64,000 nucleotides of DNA from Lingula anatina (lineage: Eukaryota > Brachiopoda > Lingulata > Lingulida > Lingulidae): NCBI RefSeq assembly GCF_001039355.2, contig NW_019775025.1:1-64000 (forward strand). Reading direction: 5' to 3'. Below the pieces are notes generated by a model, which saw nothing but the letters and a program-made list of their open reading frames with translations, made no database searches and was not told where the DNA came from. Positions 26,444 to 38,700 of the stretch are shown here, in pieces (position 1 is the stretch's first letter; each line of letters opens with the position of its first letter). Both the position numbers and the translations under genes were made by a program.

Positions 26444-26445
26444 AA

Positions 26446-26492
<47 letters not shown>

Positions 26493-26499
26493 AATAAAA
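26444..26499. repeat. (AAAT)n microsatellite
   Basis: About 13 AAAT units, simple sequence. Confidence 0.9.
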
Positions 26500-27121
26500 A
26501 CCGCCATGCAAATGGCTCTGCCTCATCGGAACTCCCGATACCCTCCCTAACGCAGATAGTGCGGTTAGTGCCTGAACAAACTGGGGGAAATGTTTATTTT
26601 TTTTCTCACCCTAGTTAGTCGGATGGTGGAGTCGAAAGTTATTTTTTCAATTTTTTTAAATCATAGATCTAATAGATTTAATAAACGAATCAGATAAAAG
26701 ATCTTATAGAACAATATCGAAACACACTGCAATATCGCCTACACTAATTAGCCATCAATAACATCTTTTACAACATTTTTGCATTTTTTGTATTTTCAGT
26801 TTCTTGTAAACACCGTTGAAAAGCAATCCTTCATAGCTAAGAAGTAAACGATAGGACTTAATACTGAGCTATTGTAATGCCCTTTCCCGTTACGATACGC
26901 TAGAATTCAGTAGGCCCTGGTACAAAATATATATACAGGCAGGCATAAAACGTATGAAGTATTCAAGCTTATACAGAGGAATCTATAGATAGACCATGAA
27001 CACAGATTTTCACATATCTTCAAAAATTCAGCAAGTTCCGAACACTCCAGAACCGGGTTGGCCTTCTTAAAGTGCCTGCATACTGAGCATAGAGTAGGCC
27101 TACACAGGTACTATATATTGT

Positions 27122-27384
27122 ATACCAGTGGCAGATTTCGGTTGTGCTGACCCTCCCCCCCTCTTTGATTTCTTAAAATAATCACACCAATGGTCCCTTC
27201 TTGAAATTAGAATTTTGAATAGCTGAATCATAATTCTAAACCGAACCAAATGGCACCGTTCGCCTTCTAAAATGCCAAAAATTTTCAAGGCCCTTAAGCA
27301 GGCCCCAAACCCCGTGCCGGGAGGGGAGGGTCGGCTTCGCATTAGTGGACCCACCTTCAAATAATCCTGGATCCGCCCTGGTAG
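27122..27384. mobile_element. Interspersed inverted-repeat element, copy 1
   Basis: Starts CCAGTGGCAGATT and ends GGATCCGCCCTGG, an imperfect inverted pair, with TA on both sides. The interior segment ACACCAATGGTCCC...TAGCTGAATCATA recurs in reverse orientation near 61700-61760, proving a repeat family. TA flanks suit a Tc1/mariner-type MITE, but this is inferred. Confidence 0.6.
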
Positions 27385-28189
27385 GCCTATACTGAGCACA
27401 AAAAAGAACACTTGTAATTTCGCAAAGTTGGTACATAAAAGGCAACGTAAGGCAAAAAGACAATGCAACCATAGGCCTACTAGTACATGATGTTATTGAT
27501 TTGGAGAGGGAAGGCGGGGGAGTGCGCCATTGTAAGCCCATCTCTTATTTACTTGGATGAAAAAAAGGACGCATGATAGCATATCCCAGAAACAAATTTA
27601 CCAATCGATATGGATATCCTTTTATTTCTCTTAGGTACATACAAATGATGATCAGTATCGAGTTCTTCGTTAAAGTGGTCTCAAAAATTGACTCAGCGAA
27701 ACCGTGTAAATATTACAGCAGTTTTTCGGATTTTTGTTCTTAAAATTGTTAACCACTCGAAGCACTATAAGTTGTAGCACTAGCGCGGTTACACGTATAT
27801 ACATGTAATAATAATAAATAAAATTTAATACAATCCACTTGTATTGTATTTATTAAACCTGTCTGTAAAGGAATAGTTACTACCATAAAACCACAGTGAA
27901 AACACAGTGAAAACTCAAGTATCCCAATAATGACGCTTCGAACAATATTCGATTGGACAGGTAACACTGGTATTTGCTCTCGTGTACTACGTTAATTTAC
28001 CAGCCATGGGATAAGACAGTAACAACCTACATTGTGTAGTTGCACTACGCTACCACCATTTTTGTGACATACATGTACAATACCGTAATAATTATGTCTC
28101 GTCTGCACCTTGTGTCGTTACTACGTAGTACTCACTAAAGAATGATCTACCTGTATTGTTCAGTGTGTTGTTGTACCTGTTCGCATGAA

Positions 28190-28381
28190 ACCGGAAGTTC
28201 TAAGCAACCAATCAAAATAGATATAACGTTTTGCATACGATATGTAACGTCATGTGTCATTGGACAGTTTGTTAAAACTCGCGAATTTTAAACATATCTC
28301 ATATCGGGAAAAGTTTTGCCTGTAAATCGTCACCCGGTTGGTGAAAGTTCAGAAGTTTGGTGGTGGTACCTGTTGCAGAAG
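28190..28381 (+). promoter_or_regulatory. CENP-E promoter and untranslated first exon
   Basis: ACCGGAAGT (ETS type) lies at 28190-28198. CCAAT at 28208-28212 and its inverse ATTGG at 28259-28263 are followed by TCGCGAA (28279-28285) and TTTAAA (28287-28292). Paired CCAAT boxes with a CDE/CHR-like element are typical of G2/M genes. A donor CAGAAG|GTAAGG ends a leader exon at 28381; its partner acceptor is at 29142 with exon 29143 onward. The transcription start is probably near 28300. Confidence 0.45.
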
Positions 28382-28678
28382 GTAAGGTGCTTGTTCGTAA
28401 AACCTCCCTGACAGATGCTCGTTAATTTTACTGTTGTATTTGGGGGATAAAATCTGTGGCTGGTTGTAGTTATTTTACTTCGTTTTGCTTTGTAAATTTA
28501 TCATGTCTTATATTTTTGTATTAGGTCGATTGCATTTTTAGTAAAGGGGAAATGTGGGTGTTTATCGTCCAGGCATTCAAAAGTGTAAACGCGAGCAGAA
28601 TGATGCACTTGAAGACGAGAGGGACCCCAACCTCACACACACTATAAAATCTATAAAGTAATAATCTACCTGTGTTGA

Positions 28679-28679
<1 letters not shown>

Positions 28680-28737
<58 letters not shown>
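28680..28737. repeat. (CA)n microsatellite
   Basis: About 29 CA units in the first, untranslated intron of CENP-E. Confidence 0.95.
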
Positions 28738-28740
<3 letters not shown>

Positions 28741-29157
28741 GAGCTGAATTTAAGAAACTTGCCTTAGTAATTTAGTAATTGGCATGTTGACTAAACAGAC
28801 ATACACACAAGTAGACACATGCATTTACAGTAGATTCCTTGTGGTGAAACGAAAGATGCTGTCACTTAATTGGTGCTGTTAATATAAAAGCTAATTTAGT
28901 GATCTGTAATAATAATTGTGCAATGTTCTTTCATGATCACAGTGCTCCTTGAGCAAGCTTGGCTTATTTACTAGTATTAGAATTCTTCTGGCCCTTTATA
29001 ATACTAACTTCATACTTTATTTATAGTACATGCTACCCATCATTTGCTAATTTAAGCTGATATTAGAGACTCAGCTTTGATACTCTGGGACAGCTTTTTT
29101 TAAAGCTTAGAACTGTTATATTTGAAAAGAAAATTCTTTCAGGTACCATAATCAGAC

Positions 29158-32100
29158 ATGTCGGACAACATTAATGTTGCTGTGAGAGTCAGGCCACTGA
29201 TTCAAAGGTTAGTCTGTGTGACTTGATGTATAGTATATCAGTCATGGGGAAACTGCCAGTTCTAACCAGTCATGACTCAAAAAAGCCAAAGGACTGGAAG
29301 ATTTTTGTTAATCCAGGTCCTCTGGACTGGCAACGCTTGTGTAAAAATACAATAAATAAATCATATGCAAATATTGACTAACGTAAATAAAATACTATAC
29401 TTAGTTCGGATCAGCACAGATGGTAATGACCTGCAGATTTCTTGTAGTGCATGTCCTCTGGACTTCAGTATCTCCAGTTTCTCCCATGTCTGGTGCATTT
29501 ACAAACTATTTGCAATGTGGGCTATTTTATATGGATAAAATCTCTTGCATCATTTGGCAAATGACTGTTTTCACTCTTGTCAAAACTCCAGTTATTTGAC
29601 AGGCAAGCTAGATACTTCTTGATTACATGTTATTCTTGTTACAGCACCTCATTATTCATTTGATTGATTTTAACCTTTATACATATTTATTTCTTTTTCT
29701 GTACTAGAGAGCAGACTAGTGGCCAGAAGATTAGCTGGTTGGTGAGAGACAATACTGTGACTCAGCTTGAGAATGAAAAACAAGTCGGAACAAGTTATGT
29801 GTTTGGTAGGTACACCACGATTTTAATATATAAGCTAAAAATGAATGAATATTCAGAAAAGAATAGTAATTTAATATTGGAATTTGTAAAAGGTAGTCAT
29901 AAGATTGTTTTTATGGAAGTAACAATGCGCACTTGGCAGATATAGATATTAGTTTTCAGAAAAGTAAGGTTTAATGAAAAAAACTGACTTTGCTGTATTG
30001 TATTAAAAAATTAAAATAATATGGCTCAGCCTCAGGTATGTTTCATTAAGGTAACACACTTATGAATTATTATGAAGTAGGGATATGCATTTGATTTTAA
30101 TAGATGTTCACTACACTAAAGAAATTTGCTATAATTACTAGAACCATACATTGTTTTGCAGATCATGTATTTGACCAGCATGAAACAAACATGGATATTT
30201 ATGACCAAGTTGCTATGGGAATTGTTGAAGAATCTATGAAGGGATTCAATGGTAAGCTTATGTGTGAGTTATTCTCTCCAGCTATGAACTGGTCACAAAA
30301 TTACAATATAATTATTGGGTTGCTATAAAATAGCTTTAAGTATCATTGTTAACTTAATGGCAAATGCATTGTTCATTTTAACCCATTTTTAAAATAAAAT
30401 AGATCTGGAGGCAATAAAAATGTAGAAAACGTTGCTGCTTTGATGATTTTTCTATCCTCATTTTTTACAGGGACAATTTTTGCATATGGTCAGACATCAT
30501 CTGGGAAAACTCATACAATGATGGGAGACAAGCTCAATCAAGGAATTATTCCATTGGCAATGAATGCCATATTTGAGGGCATAGAGGGTGTAAGTATTTT
30601 GACTTTTAAATTAGCTGTTTTCTAAAATTTTTCAATCTTTTCAAAATTTCATTGTTTTGGGTAAACCCTTGGAGATAACAGCATTGGTGAACAGTACCAG
30701 GAATATGCATAAATTTTGGATTTTCAGTCTTCATTTTGATCATTTTTTGTTCATATTCTCTAAATGCAGTGAGAAACTACGAGCTACATTTTCAGGATTT
30801 TCAGTTTTTACAACTTTAACCAATATGTTAGTATTTAAAGTGTGTTTTAGGCAGAGCAAATAAGGGTGATGCACATACAATCAGTAACCAGAGGCATGAT
30901 GATATGTTTCAGACTCCAGAAAGAGAGTATCTTCTCCGAGTGTCTTATTTGGAAATTTACAATGAACAGCTTTGTGACCTTTTGAGTGATGAAAAGAAAA
31001 AACTTAAGATCCATCAGGATACTGTAAGTACTTTAGATACTTAACTATGTTAATTGTATTGTCAACTTATTGCTGTCCTGGATGGCTGTGCCAAGTGATG
31101 TCAATTTCTATTAAATATGAGTCCCCTAATATTTTTAATAGTATTTTAGTGCCTTTTTCCTAAGCAGAAGTCTGCAGTCTTGAAGTGTAATGTAGTTCTT
31201 GCTGTTTTTGTAGGAGAATCAGGTTTATGTAGCTAACTTGACAGAGGAGATGGTCACTAATGCAGACCAGATACTTCAGCTTATGAAGAAAGGAGCGGAC
31301 AGAAGAAAGATTGGAGAAACCAACATGAATGAAAGAAGTTCACGCAGTCACACTATTTTTAGAATGGTGAGATCAGTGGCAATCAGTATAAGAAAATAGA
31401 CTATAGAGCTTGAGGATTGAAAAATGATTATTAATATTTTCAAACAAAATTTTTAAGTTAAGCAAATTGTGTTAGCTGAGTCATCACCATTCATGACATT
31501 AATATAAAAAAATATGTGTACAGATTTAGATTAAAACCATGTGGTTTGGTAAAAGTAAACATTTAGGGACTAATCATTAAGAAAATCAATAAAAATTAGT
31601 AGATTAATTTTTTATGATGATTATTTTTAGATCATTGAGAGTCGTGAAAGACAAGATGATTCAAGAAAATCTGTTGATGGGGCTGTAATGGTTTCTCATT
31701 TGGTGAATATCCATTCATTTTCTGTAAAAAAAGTAAAGTGGGATTTGTTTAAAGTAGAAAGCCAATTTTTTTACACTAAACGACGTAGGAAGTACACGAG
31801 AAAGATCTCTTTTTAAGGTAGACACATTGCATATTAGTCTGGCAAAAATTACTTTTAATATTTTCTCAAATTTACTCTAATAATGAAAGGAGTTGACATT
31901 TTTCACACTGCTTTTTCCAGAATCTGGTTGATTTGGCTGGTTCAGAAAGGGTCAGCCAGACTGGGGCTACTGGAGTACGCTTCCAGGAGGGCTGTGCCAT
32001 CAATTCAAGCCTTTTCCAACTGAGTCAAGTTATCTATAATCTCAGTGAAGGAAAATCGTATGTGTCATTCATATTATATTATTTCATTTTTATAACCTTT

Positions 32101-32796
32101 TAACATTTACTTGTTATATGAAGTGTGGAGAGGAAGAGCATTTATGTGCTTTAACTCCTAAAGGAGTTGCAACCTTTTATTTTGCCACGAAAATAAAATA
32201 CTTTGTCTGCTTAGTACAGTAAATGAAAATACCCTAGATAAAGATTGAACTGTATTTCACACTAACAACACGGCTATAACTCGCTGATAATGATTTTTTT
32301 TCCAGTTTTATTGGCTTTAGAGATTCTAAGCTGACAAGAATTCTTCAAAATTCACTGGGTGGAAATTCCAAAACTGCAATCATTTGTACTGTGACCCCAG
32401 CCTCTGTGGAGGAGACCCATTCCACATTGAAGGTAAGGCACCATACTGACTTACAGGGTTAACTTGTATAAACTTTACATTATCAGTGACAGTATATAGT
32501 ATATAATAAGTAATCTTCAATGTTTTATGAGTACTGTCTGATATGAAATTAAGACTTTTAAGGGTAAGCCAGTTAAACCTGGTAAATATCTTGCTTTAGA
32601 GTCTGATTTAAAAAGAAAAAAAAGATTGGTTAATTTCAGTTTTTAACTGGTTTATCCAAGCTGCTTCCTTTTTCAGTTTGCCTCCAGAGCTAAGAATATA
32701 AAGAATAAGCCACAGGTTAATGAAGTTGTGTCGGAGGCGGCTCTACTTAAAAGATACAAGACAGAATTGGATAATCTAAAAAAGAAAATAGAAATG
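29158..32796 (+). other. CENPE: CENP-E motor domain exons 1-10
   Basis: Exons: 29158-29207, 29708-29805, 30162-30251, 30471-30589, 30913-31023, 31214-31366, 31631-31702, 31921-32057, 32306-32432, 32677-32796. The P-loop GQTSSGKT is at 30488-30511. Switch I NERSSRSH is in exon 6 and switch II DLAGSE in exon 8. The helix after switch II reads [12 protein letters not shown], where kinesins usually have N-K/R-SL..LG. Exon 10 gives the end of the motor and neck start ([17 protein letters not shown]). Confidence 0.9.
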
Positions 32797-35700
32797 GTAT
32801 GAAAAAAGTAGTTTGAATATTCATTAACATAAAAATTGAAAGTGGTTAATATATATTGTCAACTTATCCACTTTTGAATATTTATATTTTGTCCAAAATT
32901 AAGTCTCATGAGGTAAATTTGGTTCATTAAACTATTTTAGGCTGCTAACTTAATATGAAATGTGTTTTTGCTGTCCATCTTTAATTTTTTATGAAAAAAG
33001 CACCTACCAAATGTGTATGAGTCTGTGATGTTTGAATGAAAGCAGGTATTTATCTTTAGCTTAATGCCGTTGTTATTTTCAAGATGGGCAACACGGAGGT
33101 CCAGCTTGAGAATGAGGAACTGCAGAGACGTCTGGAAGAGAAAGAACAGTTACAAAAAGAACAGCAGGACAAGATAGATATACTGCAGAAGATGGTGTGT
33201 GTTTCCAGCAGAACAACAGATGGTGATACCGCACCAAAAAAGGTATTCAAGCAACATGTATTTTATTAGTCTTAAACTTTTCACATCAGTACTGTAGTGC
33301 TAGGAATTTTATTGCACTTACATTGGTAATAACCAGGGCATATGACTTTATAACTGCCAGTCACAGTCTACCACCATCATAGAGTTAGAGCTGCACTGAG
33401 GGAAGAATGGATAAGGAAGACTCATAAAACCAAAGACATAATAAAACTTAATTTTCTTTTGACTAGTATATATAAGAAACGCGTGTTAACATATTTATTT
33501 ATGACCATGTTTAGAGAAAGTTGAGGAGAGAAACCTGGTGCCCTGGGAAGATGACCTCCAGGAAATCAGTTGGCAGCTTTTCAGGCTTGTCTCCACTGAG
33601 GAATATGTCATTATCGTCCTTCTCCCCTTTGATGGAGATACCAGAGCAAAAGAAAAAACAGGAATTGGAGAATTGTAAGTACAGTTGCAAGATGTGTGTA
33701 TAATGTTCTGTAATGAAGCACTCTTGAAAGTATAGTGGGAATATATTAAATGTATGGTTTTTATAATTCTGTAATTACTTAATGTGTCGAAGCTGAGTGG
33801 GAGAAGTCTACTCTTATATTTCAGCATTTGTTGACTTTCCAAATGACAGGCAAGTGACCGAGGAAAAGGAAGTAATAAGGAAAACTTGTGATTGTCAGGT
33901 ATGTGTTCTTAAACCAAATTTGTTACAAATGTTTTTCATTTCTGTGATATGGGCTTTGATTATAATATATTGCAACATTTATGTTGAGAAAGAAACTGCT
34001 CTTCCCTTTTCTCTTGTATTATTATCAAATTGCTATCAGAACTTCTGTTTTGATTTTTTAATAATTTATGGCCATGGCTATATGCTGAATTATGTTCTTA
34101 TTGTGTAACAGGACTTGGATTTATTTGAAAAAAATAATGCTCTATACATTCAGTTGTGTACCTAGTGGACCATTTGTTATTGATCATTATTGTTGCTATC
34201 ATTATATGGCTTTGAAAGGAAACTAATGAGTTGCCTTTTAATTTGAAATAGACTGATTTTCTCCGTGATCAGTTGGAGGAAGTGATGACACTTTGTGAAC
34301 AGCTGCAGACAGAAAAAGCACGTAAAGATGAACAGTTAGACTCTATCAGCCAGGCTGTGTGCACATTGTAGGTTTGCTGCACCCTTGTTGTTTTGCACAG
34401 TATGGTTGTAGATTTTTAAAAATAACATTATCTTCCTTTCAATAGTTGTAAATTTTAATGGTCAACACTATTTCAAAATGAGGTATTTAGTTTTACTCCT
34501 TCTTTTGAAAAAAAATCTTAAATAAACAATAATCATATGCATTCCCATGTTCTAGTCTTCTTTGTTGTTGTAAAGTTTTGTGTGGTATAATTTTTCTTTC
34601 TTTTTCTCTTTATGTAGAGAAGCTCACAACATGGAGCTGGAAGATACCATTAAACAGCTGAGAGGTGATTTGAGAGACAAAGATAGTGAGTTGAGGGAAT
34701 TGCAAGAGTTTACCAAGATGGAAGCAGAGATTAGAGAAAATTCTACCAGTCCTAAACATGAGCAAGTGGTAAGATAAATATGGCGTCATATGGTGTAATT
34801 TATAAAATTCCTGTTAGGCAGCTATTACATCCAGCCTTATTTTATTTACTCAAAGAATTATATTATACATCTAGACATTTGTGATCAGACTCACTCTGTC
34901 CATGCAGTTTGTTTGTATAATGATGGCAGAATAAGCAGTAATTGAAATGTCACTGATCTCTATTTTTGTTTTCACAGGATCAGTTAAAACACAAGATTAG
35001 GCAGCTCGAACAGTTGGTGAAAGTTACCGAATTGAACAGTCAAGAACTGGAGGTAGGATATTTGGATAGAAATTATTGTATTAGCCTTAATTCGTGATTA
35101 CTTTATATGACTAATATTTCTCATGTTTCTGCATCACCCTTTTCAATATTCAGGTTTAACACTGTTTTCCCCCCTCAGTCTTTCAAGGTCAACTTCTTTT
35201 GTTTGTAAGAGGACCCTTAATTCACAAAATTTGTACTGGTGCTTCTGATAAATATATATTGTGATCAAATACGATTGAACAGAAATTATAGCTTTGTATT
35301 ACACCAACCTTTAAAATTTATAAAAACTAACATGACCCAGTACAAAAAATAGCCTCTTTATAATATTCTTTCATTTAACTAAAGATGTATCTCAATATTA
35401 AAACATTTTATTTTTGAAGAATTTTCAAAACTTAACACTTATCAGACTTTACAAAAAAACAAAACAAAAAAAAAAAAAAAACAGAAAATGCTAGGTCATT
35501 GGACAAAGAGTTAATCTGAATATATCAGAGTTCACTTGGTTGAAGACTTGGTTGAAGACTGCTGTCAACCATGGCTTGTACTCAGACCCTTTCGGATATC
35601 ACACTGCTCTAGAGATCAATTCTTAGTTTTTGAAGGTCTTCCCTAGTTTGTATCAGCTTTTGGGATTTTGCATCAAGCTCTCTGTTTATCACTAGAAATT

Positions 35701-38700
35701 CTTTTATTATTATTATTATTATTGGGACAGCTAGTGTTGCTTCATTACCATATTTCATTTGGAATGACATTTAAATTTGCTTTTCACAGGACAATGGCAA
35801 GTATAAAAATGAAATAGAGGAGCTTAAACAGAAGTTGGTAGCCAAAGAAAATGAACTACAGCAAGCTTATGAACAGCATGAGACTTTGAAGATTAGTAGC
35901 AGTGATGATATGGTATGAAACTTAGGAATTTTTTTTTCTCAAATTTTAGTGTCTGCATATATGCTCTTTGAAATTCTGATTTAAAACTAGATTGTTATTC
36001 AGTAAAAAAAAACTGGTATGAAATGAAAATAAACATGAATTGCAAAGAAGTAAATAAAAAGTTATATCAGTAACTAGATGGGAAATATACAAATTATCTC
36101 ATCAATGTTAGTAAAACAAAAGATATGATTGTTGACTACAGTATGAATCAAAACAATATAGATGTTATCAAAATTGGTGGGAAGCTGTAAAACAAATCCA
36201 TAATTATAAGCTATTGGGTGTTCAATTGAACAATAAACTAACCTAGAGAGACAACACTGTGAAAATATTGAAAAAGGCAAGGCAGCAGATATACCATTTA
36301 AGGAAGATTGAAATGTTTTACCGGAAAGTTTTCCAACTTAACAAACTTATACATGTTATAGAAAGTATTTTACAAGGTAATCGATTCCAGCTACCGAATA
36401 TTTGATATATTTATTGGAATAAATATAATTTTTTAAAAACTTATTACAGGACAAGTTACATATCAAAATTGTGGAGTTGGAGACAAGTTTAGAGCACAAT
36501 AATTCAGAACTGCAAACCCTGCAAGAGCAATATGATGTTCTGAAGGCCAAATCTCAGGACACTGACAACATGGTATGGACACTTCTTTATTGTTGATATG
36601 GATTTTAAAGGGACAGAAATACATGATCAGCCCAAAACACATCATTACATCAGTGTGCTTTTGCTACCTTTGGCACAAGTCAAATAAGTCATACTTTCCC
36701 TCATTAAATTGATGTTCATTTCCATAAATCATTGTTCACAGCAAATGAATTATGGTCAAAGAACAATCCTCTGCTATTTTTAGAGAAAAAAATGAAAGAC
36801 TTCTATGTCCTGTCACACAACTTAAGTGTTTAGTCAATGTTTTCTATTTTGCCTACCTGATTTTCTGCTAGAAGATCACTCTTAACATTTTCAAAATGGT
36901 CCTCAGGATGTGGGTCTTCACTGCCAAGAATATCCCTTGACTGTGACATCATATTTGTGTATTTTTGAAATACTCTTTAAGCTTAGTGTCCTTGGTTGCA
37001 ATTATGTTCTTCATCTTGTCAATGTCTTCTTTACATTGTCCCTGTTAGAATAGTTTTAAGTTGCTACAGTACCTTACTGCATTTGGAATGATGTATTTGG
37101 TTTTCACAGGATGATGGCAAATATCAAAATGAAGTAGAGGAGCTTAAACAGTTGTTGGTTGCCAAAGAAAATGAACTGCAGCAAGCTTATGAACAGCATG
37201 AGACTTTGAAGACCAGCAGCAGTGATGATGCGGTATGCAACTTAAGAGTACATTGTTTTCTCAAAATTAGTCTCTCCATTTACGAGGTTAGGGGTGAAAT
37301 TTTCAATTTTTTCTTTTACACTTTGGTTCAGCTTTGGATTGATAACCCCTGTAAATTAAGTTTTAAAGTTCTCCTTTTTTCCCCTGTGTCAAGTTTTATT
37401 CTGAATGTTACAGAAATTTTAATTTAAAGCTGCTACGTTATTCAGTCAAAAATTTGGTACAAAATGGAAAAAGAATAAGAATTATAAAGAATTATGTAAA
37501 AAGGTAGATAATAAACTAATAACCTCATTAAGGTAAGCAAAACAAAAGATCCAATAGACTACAAGAGGAATCCAAACTGTAAAGATCCTGTGGAATTTTC
37601 TTGTGAGACCCTTTAAAAACTAATTTTAAACTATTGGGGTTTAAATTGAACAGCAAGAGTGATAACACTATGAAAATACTGATAAAGGCAAGGAAGCAGA
37701 TATACCATTTAAGGAATTTGAAACCTTTTACCACAAACATGACCATTTAAAAGTTTTACATATATGTTGTAGAAAGTATTTAACAAGGTAATAAATTCTT
37801 GCTACTGAACTTTTATATTTTTTTGACTGTATAAATCTTTCTCTTATCTTAACTAATTACAGGACAAGTTGCAGCTTAAAATTGGGGAGTTGGAAGCATG
37901 TTTAGAGCGCAATAATTCAGAACTGCAAACTCTGCAAGAGCAACATGATGTTCTGAAGACCAAATCCCAGGACACTGATGATGTGGTAATGGCCTTTTTT
38001 TGCCTACCTGGATTTCTGCAAGATCACTTATAACATCACCAAAATGGTCCCCACTGCCAACGTTCTCTCTTGACTGTGACAGCAGTTTTGTGTATTTTTT
38101 CTTATACATTTTAAAAACAGTTACTTTGGTCACATTTAGGCTGTTCATCTTCTCAATGTATTCTTAATATTGTCCCTAAAGAATAGTTTTAGGTTGCTTC
38201 ATTACTGTACTTCATTTGGGATGACATTCATTTTTGGTTTTTGCAGGACATTGGATTATATGAAAATGAAATAAAAGAGCTAAAGCAGCTGTTGGTTGCC
38301 AAAGAAGATGAACTACAGAAAACCTATGAACAGCATGAGACTTTGAAGATCAGCAGCAGTGATGATGTGGTATGAAACTTAAAAATATGTTTTCTGAAAA
38401 TTTAGTCTGTTGATCTGGGGGAGTGGGATAATATACCATTTAATTTTAAGGAATTTGAAACCTTTTACCACAAACATGTCCATTTAAATAAAGTTTTACA
38501 TATATGTTGTGGAAAGTATTTAACAATGTGATTAATACTTGCTACTTAACGTTTTATACATTTATTAGCTGTATAAATCTTTGTCTGTTCTTAACTTATA
38601 ATAGGACAGACTGCAGATTAAAATTGAAGAGTTGGAAGCATGTTTAGAGAGCAATAATTCAGAACTGCAAACTCTGCAAGAGCAATATGATGTTCTGAAG

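Larger units (their letters stand above)
25936..28189. other. Intergenic region before CENP-E
   Basis: Several possible poly(A) signals for claudin-like copy B (near 26200, 26260, 26288, 26349 and 26391), an AAAT microsatellite at about 26444-26499, and an interspersed repeat at 27122-27384. No coding exon was recognised on either strand. Confidence 0.5.

Noticed and set aside
27100-27541. Minus-strand frames of about 100 codons
   Set aside because: They read through the interspersed repeat at 27122-27384, and related sequence recurs near 61.7 kb without a conserved frame.
28521-28736. Minus-strand frame with a Cys-Val run
   Set aside because: Product of the CA microsatellite in CENP-E intron 1.
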